Positions 35,851 through 44,578 of a stretch of DNA of 64,000 nucleotides are shown piece after piece. Numbering within the stretch: position 1 is the first letter of the stretch; each line of letters opens with the position of its first letter. The DNA is from Methylobacterium nodulans ORS 2060 (GTDB lineage Bacteria > Pseudomonadota > Alphaproteobacteria > Rhizobiales > Beijerinckiaceae), in assembly GCF_000022085.1 (NCBI RefSeq), contig NC_011894.1, positions 4,021,001 through 4,085,000 on the forward strand, read 5' to 3'. The notes beneath the pieces were generated by a model that saw only the letters and a list, made by a program, of their open reading frames with translations, did not search any database and was not told the DNA's origin. Position numbers and translations under genes: made by a program.

Positions 35851-37524
35851 TCAAACCGCCTCAGGAACCTGGGATGCCAGTTCGGCCCGTCGCTGCTGGC
35901 GGAGGACAAAGCGCTGCACCTTGCCGCTCGCCGTCTTGGGCAGCGCCTCGGTGAAATGCACCTTCCTTGGGAAGGCATGTGCGGCGTAGCGGGTCTTCAC
36001 CCAGCTCTGGATCTCGCGGACGATCTCTGGAGACGCCTGCTCGCCCGAACGGAGTACGACGTAGGCTTCCAGGACTTCGCCGCGGGTCTCGTCCGGTACC
36101 GCGATCACGGCGCACTCGCTGACTGCGGGATGAGTCACGATGATCGACTCGATCTCGAACGGCCCGATGCGGTAGCCCGCCATGATGATCACGTCATCGT
36201 CGCGCGATGCGAAGTGGTAATACCCATCCTCATCCCGGCGGCCTGCGTCGCCCGTCAGGTACCAGCGGCCGTTGCCGGCGAACTTCTCTGCACTCTTCTG
36301 CGGATCGTCGATGTATCCTGAGAACCAGGCGAGAGGGCTCTCGCTCAACTCCACCGCCACGCGCCCGAGCTCACCGTCCGCCGCCGGAGCGTCCTCCTGA
36401 TCCTTCAGGACCAGCATCGACCAGCCGGGAAGCGGCCGCCCCATGGAACCAGGCTTCAGAGGCTGCCGGAGATCGGGGTGATGGTGATTGTTGATCAGCA
36501 TCCCCGCTTCGGTCTGGCCGTAGTGGTCGTGAACTGCCACTCCCAGCGCGTCGCCCGCCCAGAGATTTACGTCAGGAGTCAGAGGCTCGCCGGCGCTGGA
36601 CGCACAGCGAAGCTTTGTGATCTTCGGGATTGGGCCCGAATAGACGCGCAGGGAACGGTAGACCGTGGGTGCCGCAGTGAAGTTCGTGACGCCATAGCGC
36701 GACAGGATCTCAAGCGTCGCGCCCGCGTCAAAGCCGGATCCATACAGCAAGCTTGGAACACCCGTTGATAAGGATCCAAGAATTCCGAAATAGAGACCAT
36801 AGGCCCAACCAGGATCGGCGGCGCACCAGTAGAGATCGTCGGCTCGTATACCAAGCCCGAATTCGGCATAGGCTCTGAAGCCGGCAAGAGCCCGTGTCGG
36901 GACGACGACGCCCTTGGGCCGTCCAGTCGTACCCGATGTGTAGATCTCGATGATTGGTGCGTCGCCGCCAAGCCTCGCGGCGGGCATGCCCGGGGAACTC
37001 GAAGCGACGAGGTCCGCGAACCGCAGCGCGCCCTGAACATCTTGTTCCGGCCCGGCAGTGGTCACCACTTTCCAATGGGCGTCAGCGGGGATGTCCTGGC
37101 CTGGCGCAAGCTTCGGCTGCTGGGCCGCATCGCACACAATTACCTTTGCTCTGCTGCCGAGGAGCCGGAAGGCGATGGCGGGCGGCGCGAACGCGGTGAA
37201 GATTGGGACGTGGACCGCACCGAGGCGCCAGATGGCCAGCAGGGTAACGAGATACTCGACGCTCTTGCCCATCAAGGTGGCGACGCGATCGCCAGGTCCA
37301 ACACCGAGACCGGCTAGCGCGGAAGCGAACCGCTCGGACCGGACGCGCAGGTCTCCGTAGGTGAGGTTGGTGGCTTCAAGATCAGAGCCCACCACCTTGT
37401 ACGCCAAGGCGTCCTGCGTGTAGCGGTCGCAAAGGACTTCCGCCACGCTCACCTTGGGATCTGCATATAAAGAGATGAGTTCTCTGATGCGTGACAGGCC
37501 AGGCCCGCTCTGCTGCAAAGACAT
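35851..37524 (-). CDS. AMP-forming acyl-CoA ligase
   Basis: This ANL-superfamily adenylating enzyme has the P-loop-like YTSGTTGRPKGVV, the HDHYGQTEAGM motif, LTGDAGRRDEDGYYHF and the C-terminal catalytic lysine in PKTASGKVQR. The length of about 557 residues matches acetyl/medium-chain acyl-CoA synthetases. GGAGG precedes either a GTG at 37530 or the ATG at 37524, and both give nearly the same protein. It should activate the acid imported by the MHS transporter for the dehydrogenase and thiolase downstream. Confidence 0.88.
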   Translation of the reverse strand: MSLQQSGPGLSRIRELISLYADPKVSVAEVLCDRYTQDALAYKVVGSDLEATNLTYGDLRVRSERFASALAGLGVGPGDRVATLMGKSVEYLVTLLAIWRLGAVHVPIFTAFAPPAIAFRLLGSRAKVIVCDAAQQPKLAPGQDIPADAHWKVVTTAGPEQDVQGALRFADLVASSSPGMPAARLGGDAPIIEIYTSGTTGRPKGVVVPTRALAGFRAYAEFGLGIRADDLYWCAADPGWAYGLYFGILGSLSTGVPSLLYGSGFDAGATLEILSRYGVTNFTAAPTVYRSLRVYSGPIPKITKLRCASSAGEPLTPDVNLWAGDALGVAVHDHYGQTEAGMLINNHHHPDLRQPLKPGSMGRPLPGWSMLVLKDQEDAPAADGELGRVAVELSESPLAWFSGYIDDPQKSAEKFAGNGRWYLTGDAGRRDEDGYYHFASRDDDVIIMAGYRIGPFEIESIIVTHPAVSECAVIAVPDETRGEVLEAYVVLRSGEQASPEIVREIQSWVKTRYAAHAFPRKVHFTEALPKTASGKVQRFVLRQQRRAELASQVPEAV

Positions 37525-37635
37525 CGACACTGTTTCCTCCAGAAGAATACTGCACCATGTTTTCGGCACGAATGTGCGTATCCAGGCATGTTGCCTGAAT
37601 GGCAAAGGCGTGCTGTCGGATGCTGATCCGACCAC

Positions 37636-38034
37636 GATACAGGTGCGGCGCGATGCGATGGTTACCCGGAATGTTCTAGAGCATGCCCTTATTAGAGCCT
37701 TAGCGATAATCCAGGTTCATGCTGCCTGTCTGCGCAAGCTTTTTCACGGAAAGGATTTTCCTGGAGCGCTCCGGTTGGTATGGCGGGGAAACTAGAATCC
37801 TGATTCTACAATGTCAACAGCTCTTCGACGCCGCCGAGGGATCGGCAGGCGGGCGTGCCAATGCGCCGCAGGGCAGGCCGTAGGACGGCTTGAGCCCAAC
37901 GCAGCGGTCTCGGCTCAGGTGTAGACTGTGGTGTTCCGCTGATGCGAGATGGCGAGCGACACCCATTGCGCCGTGACCTAGATTGCGCGTGCTGGCCCGC
38001 CTATCCGTGGCTCCGGCCCTCAAACAGGATACCG
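37636..38034. other. Divergent promoter region of the acyl-CoA cassette
   Basis: About 400 bp without a credible gene separate the leftward ligase operon from the rightward TetR gene. It contains the perfect inverted repeat listed separately and should hold both promoters. Confidence 0.6.
37793..37808. promoter_or_regulatory. Candidate TetR operator, 16-bp inverted repeat
   Basis: TAGAATC-CT-GATTCTA is a perfect 7-bp inverted repeat with a two-base centre, in the divergent region between the TetR gene and the acyl-CoA ligase operon. Its size and position fit an operator for a TetR dimer. Confidence 0.5.
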
Positions 38035-38685
38035 ATGACGCGTGCAAATCTGGCGGTGCAGAGCCGTCCCGTTAGAAGCCGCTCTTCAGAGAAGCGCTTG
38101 CAAATCCTCCGTGCGGCCCGCGAACTCGTCTCAAGCGTTGGGTTCCGGGAAGCACAGATGTCGGCGGTGGCTGATGCGGCGGGTGTCGCCCTGGGGACAC
38201 TTTACCGCCACTTCCCATCCAAGACCGTCCTGATGGTCGATGTCGTCTCGGAGGTGTCACAGCGCGAAGTCGACGTCGCGGCGGGTGTGGCCATGGGTGA
38301 GGGGGACGCTGCCGACCGTCTATCGGCTTCGGCTTGGCTTTTCGCCAGCAGGGCGCTGCGGGGAAGGCGCTTGGCACACGCACTCGTGGCAGAACCCGTG
38401 GAGCCAGAGATCGAGTCGGCACGCCTGAAGTACCGGCGCAAACTCGCGCGCGTGTTCGAGACCATCATCGAGCAGGGGGTCCGAGACGGGACATTCCCGC
38501 CGCAGGACATCCAGGCGTCGGCCGCCTGTATCGTCGGATCAATTTTCGAAGGTCTAGTCGGCCCTTTGGCCTCGGATGATCTCTCAACAGACTCAGAACG
38601 CCGAGATCATGCCAAGTCGATTATCGAGTTCTGTCTCCGCGGCGTCAGTGGGCGAATGGCTGTTCCATCAATCGTAGATGATTAG
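38035..38685 (+). CDS. TetR/AcrR family transcriptional regulator
   Basis: The ATG at 38035 gives a 216-residue protein with a TetR-type helix-turn-helix in residues 20-65 (ILRAARELVSSVGFREAQMS, then VALGTLYRHFPSK). The C-terminal ligand-binding domain carries VFETIIEQGVRDGTF. The upstream extension to 37942 reads through non-protein-like sequence and was rejected. It is transcribed away from the acyl-CoA cassette and probably represses it until an acyl-CoA or acid inducer is bound. Confidence 0.88.
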   Translation: MTRANLAVQSRPVRSRSSEKRLQILRAARELVSSVGFREAQMSAVADAAGVALGTLYRHFPSKTVLMVDVVSEVSQREVDVAAGVAMGEGDAADRLSASAWLFASRALRGRRLAHALVAEPVEPEIESARLKYRRKLARVFETIIEQGVRDGTFPPQDIQASAACIVGSIFEGLVGPLASDDLSTDSERRDHAKSIIEFCLRGVSGRMAVPSIVDD

Positions 38686-38695
38686 GAGGAAAGCA

Positions 38696-38782
38696 GTGGC
38701 GGATGAAAGTTTTGAGAACATCCAGAAGTACGGTGCTGCCAGAGAAACATGCCGCCGGGCAGCACACCCACCTACATTGTGA
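38696..38782 (+). pseudogene. Possible phasin gene start, truncated
   Basis: Eleven bases after the TetR stop, a GTG preceded by AGGAGGAAAGCA opens MADESFENIQKYGAARE and then degenerates to a stop after 28 codons. The first dozen residues look like the N-terminus of phasins (polyhydroxyalkanoate granule proteins). The strong ribosome-binding site and abrupt loss of protein-like sequence suggest a gene cut off by recombination. The identification rests on few residues. Confidence 0.3.
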
Positions 38783-39286
38783 CCAGCCGATTGACACGTT
38801 CCATGCCTCTCTTGTGCGAGCACACTGCACCTTAGCGGCCACCTACGGCACGCGCTGGGGTGAGCAACTCCGGTCCTTATCGCCGTCGCACCGTGAGGAA
38901 CTCTGGTTCCGTATGCCGCCCGATACTGTTGGCGAATTCCAGCGGCCCTTCGGCCAGGCGTCTCGCGCGGCTGCTTCACGAGCATGAAGCCCCTGCGTCG
39001 GCGTGCTTCGTGGGGCGCCAGTGGGAATTCGCCAACGGTATCCCGCCCTTATGCGAACGACGTCGCTCGTGAGAGCTTAGCAGGCCGATTAGAAGCAAGA
39101 CCTCCCGGCACCGATCAGCCCCAGCCGAACCTGGTTCAGCTCCGGCGGTCAGACTTTAGGATGCCGCTTCCTTGCGCCTGGACGGGGCTAGACGGCCGTC
39201 AAGCTTCAGAGGCTAGCTTGAGCCTCGGCGGCTCCCCAGCCGCTGGCGGCCCGCCTGAACAGTTTCGCCCGGGAGAAGGCGGCGCG
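38783..39286. other. Gene-free, degenerate stretch
   Basis: No protein-like frame, repeat or promoter is seen over about 500 bp. It probably consists of the remains of deleted genes between the TetR operon and the insertion sequences. Confidence 0.35.
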
Positions 39287-39490
39287 CTACAGCGGGACGG
39301 CAAAAGTGACGAAAGCGGTAGCGCCAGCGAGCGCCATGCCGGAGATCACCAGAGCGAACCTGAAGCTTTCCGAGTACCACCCGTTGTCGTTCGCGGCGCG
39401 ACGACGCGAGTTGAGCAGGTAGCGATCCAGGACCGGATAAGGCTTGCCGGACCGACGTGAGGCTGACCCACGAGCACCAGCGCCACACAT
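39287..39490 (-). CDS. Small hypothetical protein with C-terminal membrane helix
   Basis: An ATG preceded by GGGGGAACATCGC opens a 67-codon frame. Its second half, NGWYSESFRFALVISGMALA followed by GATAFVTFAVPL, looks protein-like and includes one membrane-spanning helix. The first 20 residues are less convincing, so it may be the tail of a longer gene whose start was lost. No family is recognised. Confidence 0.4.
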   Translation of the reverse strand: MCGAGARGSASRRSGKPYPVLDRYLLNSRRRAANDNGWYSESFRFALVISGMALAGATAFVTFAVPL

Positions 39491-39523
39491 GCGATGTTCC
39501 CCCTGGTTTCCTCGAAGACCAAG

Positions 39524-39796
39524 CTAAGGCCGAGCGCGTTCACGGGTCAAAGGCTCCACGGCCCTGATGGGCCGGCGCCTTGCTCTGAGCAGCCTTACGG
39601 CCATGCTGCTACGAGGGAGCGGGGCCTGGCCGTAGCGGCGGCCCTCGTCCTCAACGAAGGAGCCAAGCGTGCTGGTTTCACAGCGGGGCTGGCACTGGAT
39701 CGCGAGCAACACGGACTTCAGGGTCGAGAGGATGTCATACAGCTCCGCGAGCTGCTTCACATCGAACACAGAGAAATTAGGCTCAGACATAGCCAT
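39524..39796 (-). CDS. Small hypothetical protein
   Basis: The internal start at 39796 gives about 90 residues beginning MAMSEPNFSVFDVKQLAELY, a plausible helical N-terminus, followed by LKSVLLAIQCQP. The C-terminal third becomes Arg-rich and may be out of frame. It lies 75 bp beyond the end of the IS5-like element, whose insertion may have separated it from its promoter. Nothing identifies a function. Confidence 0.35.
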   Translation of the reverse strand: MAMSEPNFSVFDVKQLAELYDILSTLKSVLLAIQCQPRCETSTLGSFVEDEGRRYGQAPLPRSSMAVRLLRARRRPIRAVEPLTRERARP

Positions 39797-39870
39797 AAGC
39801 GTATCCTCGGTACGCGAGTGGTCAGGGGCGCCATCTGCCATGCCGGGCGATGGCGTCCCGCCTTGAGTCC

Positions 39871-40765
39871 GTTGGGAAAGGGTTATTTCACAGTGATTGA
39901 GGCGAGAAGCCGGGTTATCGAGGCGAAAAGCATGGCTGCCGCTGAGATGTGAAGAAGCGTGTCGTAGTCCAGCTTGAGACGGCGCGACACCGTGAGAGCG
40001 CCGATGCTTTGTTCGATCCGCCACCGCTTCGGCAAAAGGACAAAGCCCTTTGCGAATTGCGAAGGACCGCTTCTACGGCACGGTTCATCCCAGCCTGAAC
40101 CGCCTCGATGAAACGGCTCTTGCAGCCACCATCCACCACGATGGTCGTGATCCAGGGACACAGACGAACCAAGCGCTTGACCAGCGGGATGCCGCCCTCC
40201 TGATCCGGTAATCATCACCGCCAGCAGGCGTCCGTCGCTGTCGACCGCCAGATGGCGCTTGCGCCCCAGAACGTTCTTCCCGGCGTCGTACCCCCCGCTC
40301 GCCTTGCGAGGCGTCACACTTCACCGCCTGCGCATCGACAATCGCGAGGGTCGGACTGGCTTCTTTTCCAGACCTCTCTCGGTCGAGCATGACAAGATGG
40401 TGGTTGATCTGTTCCATGTGACCGCCGTCGGTGAGCCGCCGCCAATGGTCGTAGCAGAGACTGGCGGGCGGCAGATCCTTTGGCATCGCATCCCACGGGA
40501 TCCCGTACCGCTGCACATGGCGGATTCCGTACATGATCTCCCGAAGGGGATAGGTCCGTGGTTGACCGAGCCCCTTCGCAAGGGGAAGAAGGGGCTCCAA
40601 GGCCTGCCACTCGTCATTCGTCATATCACGGGGATATCTCTGATCGCGACGGTCATCGCCCGATCGATTTTCATCGCTCCAGACCAAGGAAAGGCCATTT
40701 ATCCATTCGAGACGAGCAGACATGCTTTATCATCTCACATTTTCTCTTGGCCACCCTTTCCCAAC
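39871..40765 (-). mobile_element. IS5-family insertion sequence with decayed transposase
   Basis: The ends are inverted repeats: TTGGGAAAGGGT at 39872-39883 and its complement at 40753-40764. The transposase is spread over several frames: MTNDEWQALEPLLPLAKG and the catalytic IVDAQAVK in one (40085-40723), KNVLGRKRHLAVDSDGRLL in the next (39883-40317), VVDGGCKSRFIEAV in a third, then PKRWRIEQSIGALT. One shift is normal for this family, but the number here indicates decay. No clear target duplication was seen. A 3'-part copy lies at 52501-52846. Confidence 0.85.
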
Positions 40766-40875
40766 AGATGGGGTGATTGGGGTTGAGCGGCCGAGCCCTG
40801 GAAGGCGGCTGCTGCTGTCGAGATGTGAGATCGTGGTCGAGCTTGGATCGCCACACGCATCAGGAAGGAGCAGCC

Positions 40876-41914
40876 ATGCGCTCCTTTGCTGGACTCGACG
40901 TCTCCCTGGAAGAGACCGCCATCTGCGTCGTCGATGAGACAGGCCGCATCACCAAAGAACTGCGAGCCGAGAGCGAGCCAGCCGCTCTGATCGCCGCGCT
41001 CATGGCCCTCGACCTGCCGCTGGAGCGCATCGGCCTGGAAGCCTGCTCGCTGAGCGCCTGGCTGCACGAGGAGCTGACCGCCGCCGGGCTGCCGGCGCTC
41101 TGCATCGAGCCGCGTCAAGCCAAGGCGGCCATGAAGACCAGGCCCAACAAGACCGGCCGCAACGATGCCCGCGCGCTCGCCCAGATCATGCGCACCGGCT
41201 GGTACTGACAGGTCCACGTCAAGTCGCGCCAGTCTCGGCTTTGGCGCTCGCTGCTGGTGGCGCGCCGCACCCTGCTCAATCAGATGCGCACCATCGAGAA
41301 CGTGGTGCGGGCTATCCTGCGCGAGGGTAGGCTCAAGCTCGGCACTCCGAGCCGAGCAGCCTTCGCGGCCCGGGTGCGCGAGCTGGCGGGCGAGGACAAG
41401 CGGATCCGGCTCCTCGTCGAGCCGCTGCTGAGCGTGTTGGCCGCGATGCTCACCCAGCTCGCCGGTCTGAGCCGGCAGGTGCGGACCATCGTGCGCCAGG
41501 ACGCGGTCAGCCGGCGGCTGATGACGGTGCCGGGGGTCGGCCCGATCATCGCGCTGGCTGATCGGGCCACCATCGACCGGCCCGAACGCTTCCGCCGCTC
41601 GCGGGATGTGGGGGCGCATCTGGGCCTGACGCCCACCCGCTCCCAGTCAGGCGAGACCGACCTCCAGGGCCGGATCAGTCGGTGTGGGGATGAGGTGGCG
41701 CGCACGGCGCTCGACGAAGCCGCGCAGACCCTCCTGGTGCGCTCCCGCCAGTGGTCGAGCCTGCGGCCTGGGGGATGCGGATCGCCCAGCAGCGCGGCAT
41801 GGCCCGGGCGCGGGTGGCGGTGGCGCGCAAGTTGGCGGTCGTGCTCCACCGCCTGTGGTGCGATGGGAGTGCGTTCCGCTTCGGTCAGGAGCCAGCCGTG
41901 ACGGCGGCCGCGTG
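40876..41914 (+). pseudogene. IS110-family transposase with a nonsense codon and a frameshift
   Basis: The frame starts MRSFAGLDVSLEETAICVVD, typical of the DEDD RuvC-like N-terminus of IS110 transposases, and continues RPNKTGRNDARALAQIM. It meets TGA in frame at 41206, where a TGG or CGG codon is expected. It resumes in the same frame with the C-terminal serine-recombinase-like part (MTVPGVGPIIALA). Near 41770 it shifts frame for the last 48 residues ([20 protein letters not shown]). It is therefore inactive unless supplied in trans. Confidence 0.85.
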
Positions 41915-42290
41915 AGAGAGACACCCTGGCAGGAGCCGGCGAGCCTGCCTCTGCCGGAGTGAGCCGGATCGTTCGCGCGGGGACGATGGGCGAGGTGATC
42001 GCGATGAGAGTTCAGAACCGGTCGGCGCCAGCAGGCCAGGTCGTCGAACCGATTGAGACACCTTGCTCGCCTGACCCCATGCTGCGGCGGCCCACTGCGC
42101 CGACCGCGAAGAGAAGCGCGTGACCCGCGGGAGCGACCCGGCCAGCCCGAAAACCGGCAGAACCTGGTCAGGAGCTGCTTGCGCCAGCAACCCCAATCAG
42201 AGAGGCTCTCAGAGCGAGACGGAGCGTCTGAAGCACTAGCGGCAGGAATTTGCGCAACGGAACGGCGTTCGGGGTCAGACCCGGCGGCCG
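41915..42290. other. Non-coding flank between IS110 element and nifQ
   Basis: No gene is seen. It probably holds the 3' non-coding end of the IS110-type element and the downstream region of the nif operon. No obvious terminator hairpin was found. Confidence 0.35.
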
Positions 42291-43031
42291 TCAGCGTCGG
42301 CCCGCGGGCGGCGAGGCACCTTGATGCAGCGCAACCCGGCATCGCCGCCTCGATTCGGTCGAGACGTGACCCGGGACCGCCGCGCACGCGGTCGCCGCGG
42401 TCTCGGCCGCGAAGGCCTCATCGGCCAGCCTCCGCCGCTGGGCCATGCGGCTCTCCCCGCTCTCGTCCCCGAAGCAGACGCTGAAATCCGCGCAGGCCGC
42501 GCAGCTCGGGGCCGTGCAAAGGACGAAACCCTCAGCCTCGCACAGGCGGCGGTAGAGGTATTTCTTCCACTTCAAGTTCCGGTCGTTGCCCGCAGCGAGC
42601 ACCGGGAAGTGCCGCGCCATCAGGCGCGACAGCTCGGCCCGCGCATGCAGGCCGAGATCCTGCCAAAGATGGTCGGGTTCCATGGCCCGGCGGGCGACGA
42701 TCGCGGCGAGCCATACCTCCTCGCTGCCCCGCTCGGCGCGGTGCGCGACGAGGAGGTCGCGGACCGTGACCTCCTCCTCCACCGCAACCGGCAGGCCGGT
42801 CGGAACGCCGCTCCGCCCTACGGCACCGGGCGCGAAGTAGACCTCCTCAATCGCGGCGACCTCCTCCGGCCGGAGGCCGAGCCGGTCGGCGAGCGTCTCG
42901 CCGAGGGCCTCAGCTTCCGCCGTGCACAGGGCGAGCACGCAGGCAAAGACATGCGCGTCGAAGGGATCGGCCGCCGGGCGGGACACGGCGTGCCCCGCCA
43001 TCAGGGCGGCGTAGTGGGCGGCGGCCGGCAC
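42291..43031 (-). CDS. nifQ: NifQ, molybdenum donor for FeMo-cofactor synthesis
   Basis: The C-terminal region has the NifQ cysteine motif C-X4-C-X2-C-X5-C (CTAPSCAACADFSVC) followed by FGDESGESRM, used for a Mo-Fe-S cluster. I chose the GTG at 43031, five bases after the ferredoxin stop, because the longer frame overlaps the ferredoxin gene in a non-protein-like frame. About 40 residues after the motif are Arg/Ala-rich and may not belong to the original protein, so a frameshift near the 3' end is possible. It is the last gene of the leftward nif operon. Confidence 0.85.
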   Translation of the reverse strand: MPAAAHYAALMAGHAVSRPAADPFDAHVFACVLALCTAEAEALGETLADRLGLRPEEVAAIEEVYFAPGAVGRSGVPTGLPVAVEEEVTVRDLLVAHRAERGSEEVWLAAIVARRAMEPDHLWQDLGLHARAELSRLMARHFPVLAAGNDRNLKWKKYLYRRLCEAEGFVLCTAPSCAACADFSVCFGDESGESRMAQRRRLADEAFAAETAATACAAVPGHVSTESRRRCRVALHQGASPPAGRR

Positions 43032-43035
43032 GGCG

Positions 43036-43350
43036 TCAGGCCGCGATCCGGTCGGCGGGGACATGGGTCTGGCAGTTCTTGGGGCAGACCCGGGCGCACG
43101 CCCCGCAGCCGATGCAGGCCCCGGCATTGTCCACCACCATGACCTTGCGGACAAGCTCGCCGTCGAAGTCGTCATCCTCGTCCTCTTCGATCTTGCCGAG
43201 GAGCAGGTTGCCGTCGCCGACGCCGAACAGATGCATCACGTCCCGCGAGCACACCTTATAGCAGCGGCCGCAGCCGATGCAGGTAGTCTCGTCGATGGCC
43301 ACGAGGAAGTCCGGTATCCAGGCGCGGCCGTCGCGCGTTGTAAAGGCCAT
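43036..43350 (-). CDS. Nif-specific ferredoxin III (FdxB-like)
   Basis: From the ATG at 43350, preceded by GGAAGGAACCCCGCC, the product is about 104 residues with two 4Fe-4S motifs: CIGCGRCYKVCSRDV and CIGCGACARVCPKN, separated by an acidic loop (EEDEDDDFDGE). This matches nif-linked ferredoxin III, a likely electron donor for nitrogenase or cofactor assembly. Upstream the frame is continuous with the preceding small gene, so a fused 179-residue protein could also be made (see the next entry). Confidence 0.88.
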   Translation of the reverse strand: MAFTTRDGRAWIPDFLVAIDETTCIGCGRCYKVCSRDVMHLFGVGDGNLLLGKIEEDEDDDFDGELVRKVMVVDNAGACIGCGACARVCPKNCQTHVPADRIAA

Positions 43351-43373
43351 GGCGGGGTTCCTTCCGATGAGGG

Positions 43374-43575
43374 TCAGGCCGCCGCGACCTCGGCGGCCTT
43401 CAGAGCGCGCCGCGTCCAGCGCCGCGAAGGCGTCGTGGGTCTCCTGCGCCACGGCTGGAACGCTCTGCCAGTTGGTCGGCAGGTCCTCCGCAGAGTCGTG
43501 CAGGTTCATCTTGGCGGTTGCGGACCGCGCCGAGAGCTTCTTGATCTCGGTCTTGAGGGTCTCGGTATCGGACAT
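43374..43575 (-). CDS. CCE_0567-type small nif protein, frameshifted at its end
   Basis: The product starts MSDTETLKTEIKKLSARSAT and continues DLPTNWQSVPAVAQETHDAF, matching the helical-hairpin metalloprotein family found between nifX genes and ferredoxin III. Near 43400 the expected ending LKAAEVAAA with TGA at 43374-43376 lies in a different frame. In the actual frame translation runs on into the ferredoxin gene. The shift could be a real fusion event or a sequencing error. The protein is thought to bind metals, but its role in nitrogen fixation is unclear. Confidence 0.75.
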
Positions 43576-43588
43576 GGCAGGGCCTCCG

Positions 43589-44071
43589 TCAGCTCCGGGC
43601 GACGTCGGGATGGGCTTCGATCAGGGCCGCCGCCTCGTCGGCGGCCTTGGTCCCGGCCTCGGCGAGCGTGGTCAGGCTCTCGAAGCCGAAGCGGTGCACG
43701 TCCCGCAGGTACTTGTTCAGGACGATGAGGCGCCCGGCGGTAAGCAGCACGCGGCCGAAGCCCTCGTGGCTCATCTTCATCATTGGGCTTGCGATGAGCT
43801 GCGTCCGCTCCTCCACGGCGAGACCGACCGCCGTGAAGAACATTTCGACCCGCCACAGGACGTCCGGGTCGGGATCGCCCATGATCGGGATCTGCCGCCG
43901 CTGATCCTTGGAGACGATGAAATCCTTCAAGAGCACTGCGTCCGGCTTCTTCTCCCAGGCGCCGTAGCTGTCCTGGGCGCGAAGCAGGCGCACCAGGGCG
44001 GTGACGAAGGGCGTCGCCAACGCGGCCGCGTCGGCCGCCTGCGCCCGCTCCAGGGTGTCGGTCTCGGACAT
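43589..44071 (-). CDS. NifX-associated nitrogen fixation protein (DUF269)
   Basis: This 160-residue protein has the DUF269 hallmark [17 protein letters not shown], then [20 protein letters not shown] and a C-terminal [20 protein letters not shown]. The family is found almost only next to nifX in nitrogen-fixing bacteria, and its biochemical role is not established. It starts 15 bases after the end of nifX and is followed 13 bases later by the CCE_0567-like gene, so all are cotranscribed. Confidence 0.92.
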   Translation of the reverse strand: MSETDTLERAQAADAAALATPFVTALVRLLRAQDSYGAWEKKPDAVLLKDFIVSKDQRRQIPIMGDPDPDVLWRVEMFFTAVGLAVEERTQLIASPMMKMSHEGFGRVLLTAGRLIVLNKYLRDVHRFGFESLTTLAEAGTKAADEAAALIEAHPDVARS

Positions 44072-44086
44072 GATCAGCGTCTCCTC

Positions 44087-44578
44087 TCAATCCTCGTCGT
44101 CGACGAAGGAGGGTTTGGGGGCGACCGCGCCGGCCGCCGCCAGCACCTTGCGCAGCCAGGGGGGCGGCGAGCCCGCGAGCATGTCGCGGGTGCGCTCCAG
44201 CACGGCCTCGATCGGCTGCGCCCGCGCGATCTTGATCGGGTGGACCTTCGCGGTAACGACCTTGGCGGCGGAGGGGCCGCCGATGGCGAGGCAGAACAGC
44301 AGGTGGCAGCCGCGCAGGGCCTCGACCTTGGGGGTAATGCGGTCGCCGTCGGTCTTGTGCTGACCGCCCTCGTCCGAGACGTCCTCGAAGGTGACGGCCT
44401 CGAAGAAGCTCCACCCCCGCAGCGTCACGTTGTAGAGGGCGAAGTGGCGCGCGGAGCCGAAATGGGCGTTGAGGCTCTTCATGTCCTGCGTGGTGATGGC
44501 GACGCGCACCGCCGGGACGGCGGGCGCCTCCCCCGCCTTCTCGCTGTCAACGAGCCGCAATCTGCGCAGGGCCGTCAT
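44087..44578 (-). CDS. nifX: NifX, FeMo-cofactor/NifB-cofactor carrier
   Basis: The 163-residue protein contains the NifX/NifB-C/NifY fold: VRVAITTQDMKSLNAHFGSA at the start, with the histidine of NAHFG, then FALYNV and a LLFCLAIGGPSAAKV segment. NifX binds NifB-co and the iron-molybdenum precursor between NifB and NifEN. The gene overlaps the 3' end of nifN by 32 bases. The N-terminal 20 residues precede the conserved domain and the length is normal. Confidence 0.93.
   Translation of the reverse strand: MTALRRLRLVDSEKAGEAPAVPAVRVAITTQDMKSLNAHFGSARHFALYNVTLRGWSFFEAVTFEDVSDEGGQHKTDGDRITPKVEALRGCHLLFCLAIGGPSAAKVVTAKVHPIKIARAQPIEAVLERTRDMLAGSPPPWLRKVLAAAGAVAPKPSFVDDED

Noticed and set aside
41206..41208. 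In-frame TGA in the IS110 transposase as a possible selenocysteine codon
   Set aside because: The element also has a frameshift near its 3' end, no SECIS-like structure was seen, and IS110 transposases have no selenocysteine; decay is simpler.
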